A DNA stretch of 64,000 bases, from assembly GCA_964651535.1 (NCBI GenBank), contig CAZYYE010000002.1, forward strand, positions 124,001-188,000, in the 5' to 3' direction. The DNA comes from Terrimesophilobacter sp964651535 (GTDB lineage: Bacteria; Actinomycetota; Actinomycetes; Actinomycetales; Microbacteriaceae). Positions 1 through 7,030 of this stretch are shown in pieces. The notes under the pieces are model-generated. The model was not told the DNA's origin. It made no database searches and worked only from the letters and a program-made list of their open reading frames with translations. The translations under genes were made by a program, and so were the position numbers. Each line of letters starts with the position of its first letter. Positions within the stretch are counted from its first letter, which is position 1.

Positions 1-388
1 GGATGACGTGGCCGGCCGGGGCCACGACGCTACCGCGGCGCAGCAGTTCGTCGACGAGGCCCGCCGCAGCATCCGGTGGGCAGCATCCGAAGCGGGTGAA
101 GGCAGCGATGAGCACCTCGGGGTCCCGCATTGCGCGGTTGAACTTTGGGGAGCCCTCCTTCACCTCGCCGACGATCATGTCGGCGGTTCCCGGGATGACC
201 CCGAGAGCGGGATCAGTGGCGTGACGATCGTCGGCGGGCTCGTGGGCGAGACGAATCGCAAGGATGTCGAGGTCGGTCACGGTTCGCACCTGGTTGCGCG
301 GGGAGACCTCGAGCACGGGATACTCGGCGACCGTGAAGTAGCCGTTCACGCGAAGGTATGCCTGTACCAGCGCGACCGCGTTGTCCAT
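1..388 (-). CDS. Partial hypothetical protein with PD-(D/E)XK nuclease-like motif (3' end off the window)
   Basis: An open frame starts at ATG 388 and runs off the left edge with no stop, so at least 129 residues are coded and the C-terminus is missing. I do not recognise a named family. The N-terminal half shows Glu22, then TDLDIL (Asp39, Asp41) and GEVKEG (Glu75, Lys77), the spacing and order of the acidic/E-x-K core of PD-(D/E)XK nucleases. This assignment is inference from the motif alone. It begins 6 bp after the copA stop on the same strand, so it is probably cotranscribed with the copper genes. A plus-strand frame over the same bases is judged to be a shadow. Confidence 0.6.
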   Translation of the reverse strand, partial: MDNAVALVQAYLRVNGYFTVAEYPVLEVSPRNQVRTVTDLDILAIRLAHEPADDRHATDPALGVIPGTADMIVGEVKEGSPKFNRAMRDPEVLIAAFTRFGCCPPDAAAGLVDELLRRGSVVAPAGHVI

Positions 389-394
389 ACCGTG

Positions 395-2656
395 TCAACC
401 CTTGGCAGCCACGACGAGGTTCGACCTGGTGGGTCCAGGCAGGGGACGGAAGCGCTTCAGACGCAGGCTATTCGTCACAACGAACACCGATGAGAAAGCC
501 ATGGCGGCAGCGGCCAGCACGGGGTTGAGCAGTGCGAGCATCGCTACCGGGATCGCGGCGGTGTTGTAAGCGAATGCCCAGAACAGGTTTCCCTTGATCG
601 TGCCGAGGGTGCGCCGGGCCAGCCGGATGGCATCCGCTACCAGGATCAAGTCGCCGTTAACGACAGTCAGGTCGCTCGCGGTGATCGCCGCATCCGTGCC
701 TGTGCCCATCGCGATACCGAGGTCGGCTGCAGCAAGGGCAGCAGAGTCGTTGACCCCGTCGCCGACCATCGCCACAACCTTGCCTTGCGCCTGAAGACTA
801 CGAATGACCTCAAGCTTTTCTGCCGGGGTCACCCGGGACTTGACCGTCTCGATGCCGACCGTGTCGGCCACCGCCTGCGCCGCTCCGGGATTGTCGCCGG
901 TCAGCAGGATCGGGGTGAGTCCAAGACGCGTGAGTCGCGCGATCGCCTCCCGGCTCGTCGGCTTCACCGTGTCGGCGATGCTGATAGCGCCGCGAAACTC
1001 GCCATCTGAGGCGACCGCGATCACGGTGGCCCCGCGCGTTTCGTCCTCACGAATGGCCTCAGCGAGGTCGGCCGGCACTCGCACTGACCATTGGTCGCGG
1101 AGCCACTCCACGCGTCCGGCGATGACCAGACTGCCGTCAACGAGGGCCTGCACGCCGAATCCTGCGTGGGCGGCGAATGCCTCCGCGGGTTCCGGAGCAT
1201 CCACGCTTCCCACGATCGCGCGCGCGATGGGGTGTTCCGATCCGTGCTCCACGGCGGCCGCCAGGCGCAGCAGCTCGCCCTTGGTGACGCCAGCAACGAG
1301 GTGAACGCCGCTGACAGCCATGACGCCGCTCGTCACAGTGCCCGTCTTGTCGAGCACGATCGTGTCGATCCTGCGGGTTTGCTCGAGCACTTCCGGGCCC
1401 CGGATCAGGATGCCCAGCTGCGACCCGCGCCCCGTGCCGACAAGCAGCGCGGTCGGGGTCGCCAGGCCCAGCGCACACGGGCAGGCGATGATCAGAGTTG
1501 TGATGGCGGCGGTGAACGCGATCTCGATCGGCGCGCCGGTGAGCGCCCATCCGGCGAAGGCGACCCCCGCCAGGACGATCACGATCGGAACGAAGACCGC
1601 TGACACTCGGTCAGCGAGGCGTTGCACAGGAGCCTTCCCGCTCTGCGCCTCTTCTACGAGTTTGCCCAGGCGCGCCAGCTCAGTGTCGCTGCCGGTGCGG
1701 GTAATCTGTACGACCAGCCGACCGCCGTCATTGATAGTGGCACCCACCACACGGCTACCCGGCCCAACTTCCACCGGCATCGATTCGCCGGTCAACATGG
1801 TCTCGTCGACGGCAGAGGCGCCCTCCACGACGAGGCCGTCGGAGGGGATCTTCTCGCCGGGGCGGACAACGACGGTGTCGCCCTCGGCGAGTTGCTCGAC
1901 CGGAACCCGCGTCTCGACACCGTCACGGAGCAGCACGGCGTCTTTCGCGCCGAGCTCAAGCAGAGCACGCAGGGCTGCACCTGACTGTCGTTTGGCACGG
2001 ACCTCCATATAGCGCCCGGCGAGGATGAACACTGTCACTAATGCGGCAACCTCGAGATAGAGCTCATGCCCCCCTGCCTCGGGAGTCCCGAACAGGGTGA
2101 TCGACATTCGCAGGCCCGGCATGCCGGCCTGGCCGAAGAACAGGGCGTACAGCGACCAGCCAAAGGCGGCGAGCACGCCAATACTGATGAGGGTGTCCAT
2201 CGTCGTTGAGCCGTGCCGCGCATTGATGGCGGCGGCGCGATGGAATGGCCACGCACCCCAGACCGCAACGGGCGCTGCGAGGGTGAGCACGAGCCACTGC
2301 CAGTTGGTGAACTGCAGTGCTGGGACCATCGACAGAATCGCGATGGGGAGGCTGAGCGCCGCCGTGATCACGAGTCTGCGGCGCAGGCTCGTCAGTTCGC
2401 CGTCGGGCTCCGGCACGTCCTTGGCGGTCCGATCGGAGGCGGGCGGCGCGGGAATCGCCGCTGCATAGCCAGCAGCCTCGACTGCTGCGATCAACTCGTC
2501 GATCGAAACGTTATCCGATCGGACGCGCGCCTTCTCGGTTGCGTAGTTCACCGTCGCTTCAACACCGGGGAGCTTGTTCAGCTTTCGCTCGATGCGATTC
2601 GCGCAGGAGGCGCAGGTCATCCCCGTGATGTCGAGCTGAACATCCTGAGTGCTCAT
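395..2656 (-). CDS. copA: Copper-exporting P1B-type ATPase CopA
   Basis: Membrane pump that exports Cu(I) using ATP. The 753-residue protein has one N-terminal heavy-metal domain (GMTCASC, Cys15/Cys18), then the P1B core: actuator TGES near 289-292, the intramembrane metal site CPC at 392-394, the phosphorylation motif DKTGT at 436-440, the P1B-specific HP pair at 475-476 and GDGVND at 632-637. All catalytic residues are intact and the length is normal. The frame stays open upstream, but the ATG at 2656 is chosen because it overlaps the stop of the copZ-like gene as ATGA and begins the metal-binding domain. Last certain member of the csoR-copZ-copA operon, so expected to be copper-induced through CsoR. 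Confidence 0.95.
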   Translation of the reverse strand: MSTQDVQLDITGMTCASCANRIERKLNKLPGVEATVNYATEKARVRSDNVSIDELIAAVEAAGYAAAIPAPPASDRTAKDVPEPDGELTSLRRRLVITAALSLPIAILSMVPALQFTNWQWLVLTLAAPVAVWGAWPFHRAAAINARHGSTTMDTLISIGVLAAFGWSLYALFFGQAGMPGLRMSITLFGTPEAGGHELYLEVAALVTVFILAGRYMEVRAKRQSGAALRALLELGAKDAVLLRDGVETRVPVEQLAEGDTVVVRPGEKIPSDGLVVEGASAVDETMLTGESMPVEVGPGSRVVGATINDGGRLVVQITRTGSDTELARLGKLVEEAQSGKAPVQRLADRVSAVFVPIVIVLAGVAFAGWALTGAPIEIAFTAAITTLIIACPCALGLATPTALLVGTGRGSQLGILIRGPEVLEQTRRIDTIVLDKTGTVTSGVMAVSGVHLVAGVTKGELLRLAAAVEHGSEHPIARAIVGSVDAPEPAEAFAAHAGFGVQALVDGSLVIAGRVEWLRDQWSVRVPADLAEAIREDETRGATVIAVASDGEFRGAISIADTVKPTSREAIARLTRLGLTPILLTGDNPGAAQAVADTVGIETVKSRVTPAEKLEVIRSLQAQGKVVAMVGDGVNDSAALAAADLGIAMGTGTDAAITASDLTVVNGDLILVADAIRLARRTLGTIKGNLFWAFAYNTAAIPVAMLALLNPVLAAAAMAFSSVFVVTNSLRLKRFRPLPGPTRSNLVVAAKG

Positions 2657-2991
2657 GACGACTGAGCGAGCGCGTACCCGGCCTCCTCGATTGCCCGGCG
2701 CACCTGCTCGGTGTCCAGCGTCGCCGAACTGGCGACAGTGACCCGTGACGCACCTCCGACGTTGAGGTTCACGCTCACGTCCGCGACTCCGTCGATGGCG
2801 GCGAGTTCTTCCGTCACGCTGTTGACGCAGTGCGAGCAGGTCATTCCCTCCACAAGAAAGTCGGCGACCACAGCATCCTCTGCGATCGAGGTCTTGTCTT
2901 CCGACTCCATCGACGTCTTGCTCGGCGCGCAACAGCTGCAGCCGGCATTCATGTCAGTCAGACCAAGGTCGCGGGGTTCGGTGATTGCCAT
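2653..2991 (-). CDS. copZ: Heavy-metal-associated (CopZ-like) copper chaperone with Cys-rich N-terminal extension
   Basis: Small cytoplasmic Cu(I) carrier of 112 residues. The C-terminal part is a typical HMA fold with GMTCSHC near 49-55, which should hand copper to CopA encoded immediately downstream. Residues 1-40 form an extension not present in minimal CopZ proteins; it carries a CSCC cluster near 18-21 that could be a second metal site (inference). The start ATG at 2991 has an AAAGGA ribosome binding site. The gene lies 32 bp after csoR and overlaps copA by ATGA, indicating one polycistronic copper-inducible mRNA. The symbol is given by function and context; naming varies between genomes. 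Confidence 0.88.
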   Translation of the reverse strand: MAITEPRDLGLTDMNAGCSCCAPSKTSMESEDKTSIAEDAVVADFLVEGMTCSHCVNSVTEELAAIDGVADVSVNLNVGGASRVTVASSATLDTEQVRRAIEEAGYALAQSS

Positions 2992-3023
2992 TGTTGTTTC
3001 CTTTCGTGGGGTGAACGGTCAAA

Positions 3024-3305
3024 TCATGAACGCACGAGGCGGGCGATTGCCGCGCTGGCCTCGCGGAGCTTCTCTTCCGCGACAGGGCCGCCCTGGACGG
3101 TGGCTTCGGCGACGCAGTGGATGAGGTGATCGTCCAGGAGTGCCAGCGCCACGGACTCCAACGCCTTCGTTGCGGCGGAAACCTGGGTCAGGACATCGAT
3201 GCAATACGTGTCCTCATCGATCATGCGTGCGAGACCGCGTACCTGACCTTCGATCCGGCTCAGGCGTGCCCGCAAGGCGTCCTTATCCGCGACATATCCG
3301 TTCAT
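3024..3305 (-). CDS. csoR: CsoR-family copper-sensing transcriptional repressor
   Basis: All-helical repressor of 93 residues that releases DNA when it binds Cu(I). The Cys-His-Cys copper site of CsoR is present as Cys35 (in TYCIDVL), His60 and Cys64 (DDHLIHC), which separates it from FrmR/RcnR relatives. First gene of the copper operon. A G/C-tract palindrome typical of CsoR operators lies 17 bp upstream of the start codon between the likely -10 and -35 elements, so autoregulation is expected. A TATGGT -10 candidate (3320-3315) is 9 nt from the ATG, giving a very short leader. Confidence 0.93.
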   Translation of the reverse strand: MNGYVADKDALRARLSRIEGQVRGLARMIDEDTYCIDVLTQVSAATKALESVALALLDDHLIHCVAEATVQGGPVAEEKLREASAAIARLVRS

Positions 3306-3321
3306 AGTTCAACTACCATAC

Positions 3322-3334
3322 ACCCCATAGGGGT
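3322..3334. promoter_or_regulatory. Predicted CsoR operator
   Basis: ACCCC-ATA-GGGGT inverted repeat, the G-tract layout known for CsoR sites. It lies directly upstream of the TATGGT -10 candidate of csoR (3320-3315, minus strand) and also upstream of a TATAGT -10 candidate on the plus strand (3341-3346). A bound repressor could therefore cover both divergent promoters. Confidence 0.75.
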
Positions 3335-3399
3335 AACCGGTATAGTTGACGTCGTCAGTCAGTCAGACGGATGGATGTTCCATAGTGGACGGAGTCGAT

Positions 3400-3921
3400 G
3401 TGACCAATTGGTATGTGATTACGGGCGGCCCGAGTTCGGGAAAGACAACCACCGTGGAACTGCTTCGTGACCAAGGCCACACAACAACTATCGAGCATGC
3501 ACGGCACTACATCGATCTTGCACGCATCGACGGGTCGAGCGTGGAGCAGATCCGCGCACGCCAGTTGGAGTTCCAGCACGGGGTGCTCGCTATGCAGGTC
3601 GAGGAAGAAGCGTCCCTGAACCCCGACGAGATAGTCTTCCTCGACCGGGCCCTGCCGGACTCGCTGGCCTACTACCGGTTCCTCCGTCTCGAACCTGATG
3701 CCGAACTCCTCACTGCCATCGAACACGCACGGTACAGGAAGATCTTTGTTCTCGATCTCCTGCCGTTGGCGAAGGACTACGCGCGTACCGAGGATGAGAA
3801 CGACCAACGAGTCATCCACCACCTCATCATCGACGTCTATCGCGAACTCGGATTCCCTGTCATCCAGGTTCCAGTTCTGCCGCCGGCTGAACGGGTCGAC
3901 TTCATCCTCGAATGCCTCTAG
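3400..3921 (+). CDS. AAA_28-type P-loop NTPase
   Basis: Cytoplasmic NTPase/kinase-like protein of 173 residues. Residues 5-17 hold a Walker A loop (VITGGPSSGKTT), and a VFLDRALPDS segment provides the acidic Walker B-like position, as in the AAA_28 family of small predicted NTPases. The substrate is unknown. The GTG at 3400 is preferred because GGAG lies 5 nt upstream; GTG 3385 and TTG 3346 are in frame but lack a comparable site. The gene diverges from csoR and shares its operator region, so copper-dependent expression is possible but untested. The gene ends about 120 bp before a terminator that faces it from the tRNA side. Confidence 0.8.
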   Translation: MTNWYVITGGPSSGKTTTVELLRDQGHTTTIEHARHYIDLARIDGSSVEQIRARQLEFQHGVLAMQVEEEASLNPDEIVFLDRALPDSLAYYRFLRLEPDAELLTAIEHARYRKIFVLDLLPLAKDYARTEDENDQRVIHHLIIDVYRELGFPVIQVPVLPPAERVDFILECL

Positions 3922-4040
3922 CGCCGACGACGCGAGCCCTCCAGCAACCGACCGCTCAAGTACCTCACGCGTACTCAAACATAGATCCGCCGGCAATTCG
4001 GACAAGTCTGTCCATAAAGAGACCCACTAAACAAGAAGAA

Positions 4041-4070
4041 TGCCCGCTACTTCCTTGGAAGTACGGGCAT
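4041..4070 (-). terminator. Intrinsic terminator of tRNA-Asn (possibly bidirectional)
   Basis: TGCCCG(C)TACTTCC and GGAAGTACGGGCA form a long stem around a TT turn. It starts 5 bp beyond the tRNA 3' end. A T-rich run follows on each strand, so it may also stop transcription from the NTPase gene. Confidence 0.8.
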
Positions 4071-4075
4071 TTTGC

Positions 4076-4147
4076 TCCTCGACTTGGACTCGAACCAAGA
4101 ACCTGCCGGTTAACAGCCGGCTGCTCTGCCAATTGAGCTATCGAGGA
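4076..4147 (-). tRNA. tRNA-Asn (anticodon GTT)
   Basis: A 72-nt cloverleaf on the minus strand. The acceptor arms are TCCTCGA at the 5' end and TCGAGGA at the 3' end. The anticodon stem GCCGG/CCGGC encloses the loop CTGTTAA with anticodon GTT. The T arm contains GGTTCGAGTCC. CCA is not encoded. The 3' end points toward the copper gene cluster. Confidence 0.97.
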
Positions 4148-4215
4148 ATGGCGATTCAGCTTGTCACTTTATCAAAGATTGCGGCCAGGCAATTCCCTTC
4201 GACCGCGAACCGTGA

Positions 4216-5205
4216 TCACGAGAAGTCGGGGAGCAGGCATGTCGGCGAATCGATGAACAGCGGTGTCCCCACCATCATGGGAACGCCCGATTGCGGATCC
4301 AACTGGAACGCCGCGATCGTGCCGGAACTCTGATTCGCCACAAGCAAAAGGTTGCCGACAAGGCAAAGCCCGCGAGGAACATCCCCGCCGCTCGGAAGAT
4401 CGGCGATCGGCTTCAGTGTCGCAGCGTCGATTGCGACGATGCGGTTGGAACCGCGCAGTGCCGTGTACAGGAAACGGCCGGTGGAATCAACCACGAGCCC
4501 TGCGGCGTGATCGCCGACCGCCGCACCGGAGTCACCCGAATTGACGATTTGCAGATTGCGCCCACCGCCGAGCGTGAAAACGGAACCGCCGAGCTCGCCG
4601 ACCAAATAGATCTTGCCTGCCGTGGGAGACACCGCGAGATCGCGAGGACCGGTGCCCGGCGGCAACTCGACCGATGACTCCAGGCCGAGCTTTCCCTCGG
4701 TCCAGCGGTAGACGCTCACCCGGTCCGTGCCGAGATCCGCGGTGATCGCCGTGTCACCGAACGCGAGTGTCGAGTGCGCGTGCGGGCCGTCCTGCTCCGG
4801 CTTGGGGCCCTTGCCGCTCGAGGTAACGCTCGCGCGCAGTTCTCCGATCCTGCCCTGCGAATCGAGCGGATAAACGTCCACCTGGCCCGTGCCGTAATTG
4901 GCCGCATACAACCACTCGGGTGTCGCGGCGAGGTGGCACGGGAGCGTGCCCGACGTGGGTTGCCCGCCCATCGGGCTGAGCGTCGTCGACTTGTTCTTCC
5001 GATGAAACGCCTCAACGCGGCCGTTCGCCTCATCCACCGCGTAAATGACGCCGCTCACGCTCGCATGGATGAGAAACGACGGAGAAGAAGCCACTGCGCC
5101 GATCCCGGCGAACTGCAGTCCCTTGTCCGTCACGCGAACCGCAGAGATGCCTCGCGCGAATCCGCCCATATTCTCGGTGTACGCACCTACCCACAACAGA
5201 GTCAA
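4216..5205 (-). CDS. Lactonase-family beta-propeller protein (6-phosphogluconolactonase-like)
   Basis: 329-residue cytoplasmic protein resembling the seven-bladed propeller lactonases (YbhE/Pgl family), which open sugar-acid lactones. Typical blade motifs are visible: LPCHLAATPEWLYAANYGTG, DGPHAHS, GTGPRDLAVSP and DVPRGLCLVGNLLLVANQ. The substrate is not known. The TTG at 5205 is used because it overlaps the stop of the upstream dehydrogenase gene (TTGA). It is the last gene of the seven-gene transporter operon, and the pairing with a 2-hydroxyacid dehydrogenase suggests it processes a lactone or sugar acid derived from the imported solute (inference). Confidence 0.85.
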   Translation of the reverse strand: MTLLWVGAYTENMGGFARGISAVRVTDKGLQFAGIGAVASSPSFLIHASVSGVIYAVDEANGRVEAFHRKNKSTTLSPMGGQPTSGTLPCHLAATPEWLYAANYGTGQVDVYPLDSQGRIGELRASVTSSGKGPKPEQDGPHAHSTLAFGDTAITADLGTDRVSVYRWTEGKLGLESSVELPPGTGPRDLAVSPTAGKIYLVGELGGSVFTLGGGRNLQIVNSGDSGAAVGDHAAGLVVDSTGRFLYTALRGSNRIVAIDAATLKPIADLPSGGDVPRGLCLVGNLLLVANQSSGTIAAFQLDPQSGVPMMVGTPLFIDSPTCLLPDFS

Positions 5206-6209
5206 TAGCCTGCCTCCGGGTCCACTAGTCCTTCGAACTTGGAATCACTCAGGAACGCTCGCACGTTAGTCTTCACCTTCTCCGCCAGCAGCGGCGTCGT
5301 CATTTCGGGCGTGTCGGCACTGTGCGGGGTAATGAGCGCACGCCGCTCAGACCACAGCGGATGGCCGTCCGGAAGGGGTTCGGGTTCCGTGACGTCCAGT
5401 CCGGCGCCGGCGATGGCGCCGGCGGCCAGCGCCGCCGTGAGAGCGTCGGTATCGACGAGTCCGCCGCGCGCGACGTTGACGAGAATCGCGGTTTCCTTCA
5501 TGAGCGAAAGCTCCTCGGCACCGATGAGCCTGGTTGTTTCTACCGTCATGGCCGCAGCGACGACGACAACATCGGCTGCGCGCAGAACCTCGTGAAGACG
5601 ATCGTTCGTCACCGTGCGCTCGGCACCGTCGAACGTGTGCGAACTGCGTCGGACGATTGTGACCGCTGTGCGAAACGGGGAAAGGAGCCGCACGAGTTCA
5701 CGGGCGATGCCGCCTGCACCGATGACGACCACGTTCGCGCCATAGAGCGATGCGCCGAGTTTCGGACCCCAGCTCCGAGCCACAACGCGCATCGGCAACT
5801 CGCGCAGGAGCGCGAGCATGAGCGCGAGCGCGTGCTCTGCCACCGGCTCAGCGTATGCGCCCTTCGCGCTCGTCCACAGCGGACGATCGCGGCCCGCGTG
5901 CTGCTGCAGGACTTCGGTGAACGCATCGACGCCGGCCCACGGCAACTGGACCCAATCGACCCCGGGGTACTGGTCGAGAATCCCGGCGAACTCGGCAGCC
6001 CGATCGTAGGACAGCCACACAATGCCCCTTGTCTTCTCGGACAGCGGTTCGACTGTACCCCCCGCCGCTTCGATCGCGGAGACGAAGAACTCGTCCGCCT
6101 CAGGGAGCACGGCGATGGGCCCCGTCCTCGGACGCCGCGCTGGCGGCACATCCTCAGCCGGGGAGGCCAGCACAATGCGGTGCTGAACCGAGCCCCCACT
6201 CGAAGTCAT
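5202..6209 (-). CDS. D-isomer-specific 2-hydroxyacid dehydrogenase
   Basis: 335-residue NAD(P)-dependent oxidoreductase that interconverts a 2-hydroxyacid and a 2-ketoacid. The central Rossmann domain carries VVVIGAGGIAREL. The catalytic Arg lies in LVNVARGGLVDTDAL, the Glu in DVTEPEPLP and the His in ALITPHSADTP, so the active-site triad is intact. The N-terminal 30 residues are longer than usual. The gene overlaps the upstream ATPase gene by ATGA and the downstream lactonase gene by TTGA, which ties it to the ABC importer operon. Possible substrates include glyoxylate/hydroxypyruvate-type or phosphoglycerate-like acids; the sequence does not decide. Confidence 0.9.
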   Translation of the reverse strand: MTSSGGSVQHRIVLASPAEDVPPARRPRTGPIAVLPEADEFFVSAIEAAGGTVEPLSEKTRGIVWLSYDRAAEFAGILDQYPGVDWVQLPWAGVDAFTEVLQQHAGRDRPLWTSAKGAYAEPVAEHALALMLALLRELPMRVVARSWGPKLGASLYGANVVVIGAGGIARELVRLLSPFRTAVTIVRRSSHTFDGAERTVTNDRLHEVLRAADVVVVAAAMTVETTRLIGAEELSLMKETAILVNVARGGLVDTDALTAALAAGAIAGAGLDVTEPEPLPDGHPLWSERRALITPHSADTPEMTTPLLAEKVKTNVRAFLSDSKFEGLVDPEAGY

Positions 6210-7030
6210 GCACCGACTTTATCGAATCGTGATGCCGAGAGGGCCTTCAGATAGGGATGAATCGGGTCTTTCAGTACCCCATTGATGGGGCCAAGCCCCA
6301 CGACGTTTCCTCGATTTAGCACGAGCATGCGCTGCGCGACGTACTCGACGACGGCGAGGTCGCTGCTCACGATGATGGCCGAAAACTCGCGCTCTTCCTG
6401 CAGCTCCCGAAGCACATCCAGAACTCCGGTTCTGACCGTGACATCGACGCCGCGCGTCGGCTCGTCGGCGACGAGCAGTTTCGGCTCGAGGATCAGTGCC
6501 CTCGCGAGCGCCACCCTTTGCCGTTGCCCGCTGCTGAGTTCGTAAGGGTAGCGGGTCATCAATTTGAGGGGCAGCCGAACGGCATCCACGAGGGTCGCGA
6601 CAGCAAGGCCCGCCTCGCGCGAACTGAAGCGACGATCTCTCGAGTAGATGGGGTCCGCAATGTTCTCGGCGACCGTCAAGCGTGCATCGAGCCGTTGCGC
6701 CCCATCCTGGGCGAGGTAGCCGACTTTCAGCCGAAGCCGGTCGCGTGCCCGTGCGCCGATGCGGCGCACTTGCGTATCGAACAACGTCAAGGAGCCCCCG
6801 CAAATCTCGGGGGCCTTCGCGTCCGCCAAATCAGAACCGCCCTGCAAACCCATCACCGCGGCGAGCGTCGACTTTCCACAGCCCGACTCCCCGACGATTC
6901 CGAGGATCTCGCCCTGCTCGAGCGTGAAACTCACTCCCGCCACGGCGAGAAACCTCGATCGCACATCTCTTGCGCGGTAGCGGATCGACAGGTCGTCCGC
7001 CCGAACGACGGGAACGTGGTGTGAGGTCAA
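6206..7030 (-). CDS. Extra ABC transporter ATP-binding protein with degenerate catalytic loops
   Basis: 274-residue single ABC domain of the oligopeptide/dipeptide importer class. Walker A (GESGCGKST, 47-55), the signature (LSSGQRQR near 165-172) and Walker B (LLVADE, 185-190) are present. The H-loop histidine of the usual SHDL motif is replaced by serine (VSSDL, Ser223), and the D-loop reads GVD instead of ALD. It may therefore hydrolyse ATP poorly or pair asymmetrically. TTG start at 7030 overlaps the stop of the upstream double ATPase gene (TTGA). Because that upstream protein already contains two ABC domains, this third one is surplus and may be regulatory or serve a second complex. Confidence 0.88.
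   Translation of the reverse strand: MTSHHVPVVRADDLSIRYRARDVRSRFLAVAGVSFTLEQGEILGIVGESGCGKSTLAAVMGLQGGSDLADAKAPEICGGSLTLFDTQVRRIGARARDRLRLKVGYLAQDGAQRLDARLTVAENIADPIYSRDRRFSSREAGLAVATLVDAVRLPLKLMTRYPYELSSGQRQRVALARALILEPKLLVADEPTRGVDVTVRTGVLDVLRELQEEREFSAIIVSSDLAVVEYVAQRMLVLNRGNVVGLGPINGVLKDPIHPYLKALSASRFDKVGA

Noticed and set aside
8..493. 161-codon plus-strand frame at the left edge
   Set aside because: It is antisense to the truncated minus-strand gene and the copA end, and its product has no recognisable features.
1..4147. A confirmed genomic island at tRNA-Asn
   Set aside because: No integrase, direct repeat of the tRNA 3' end or composition break could be demonstrated in the window, so it is listed only as a low-interest possibility.
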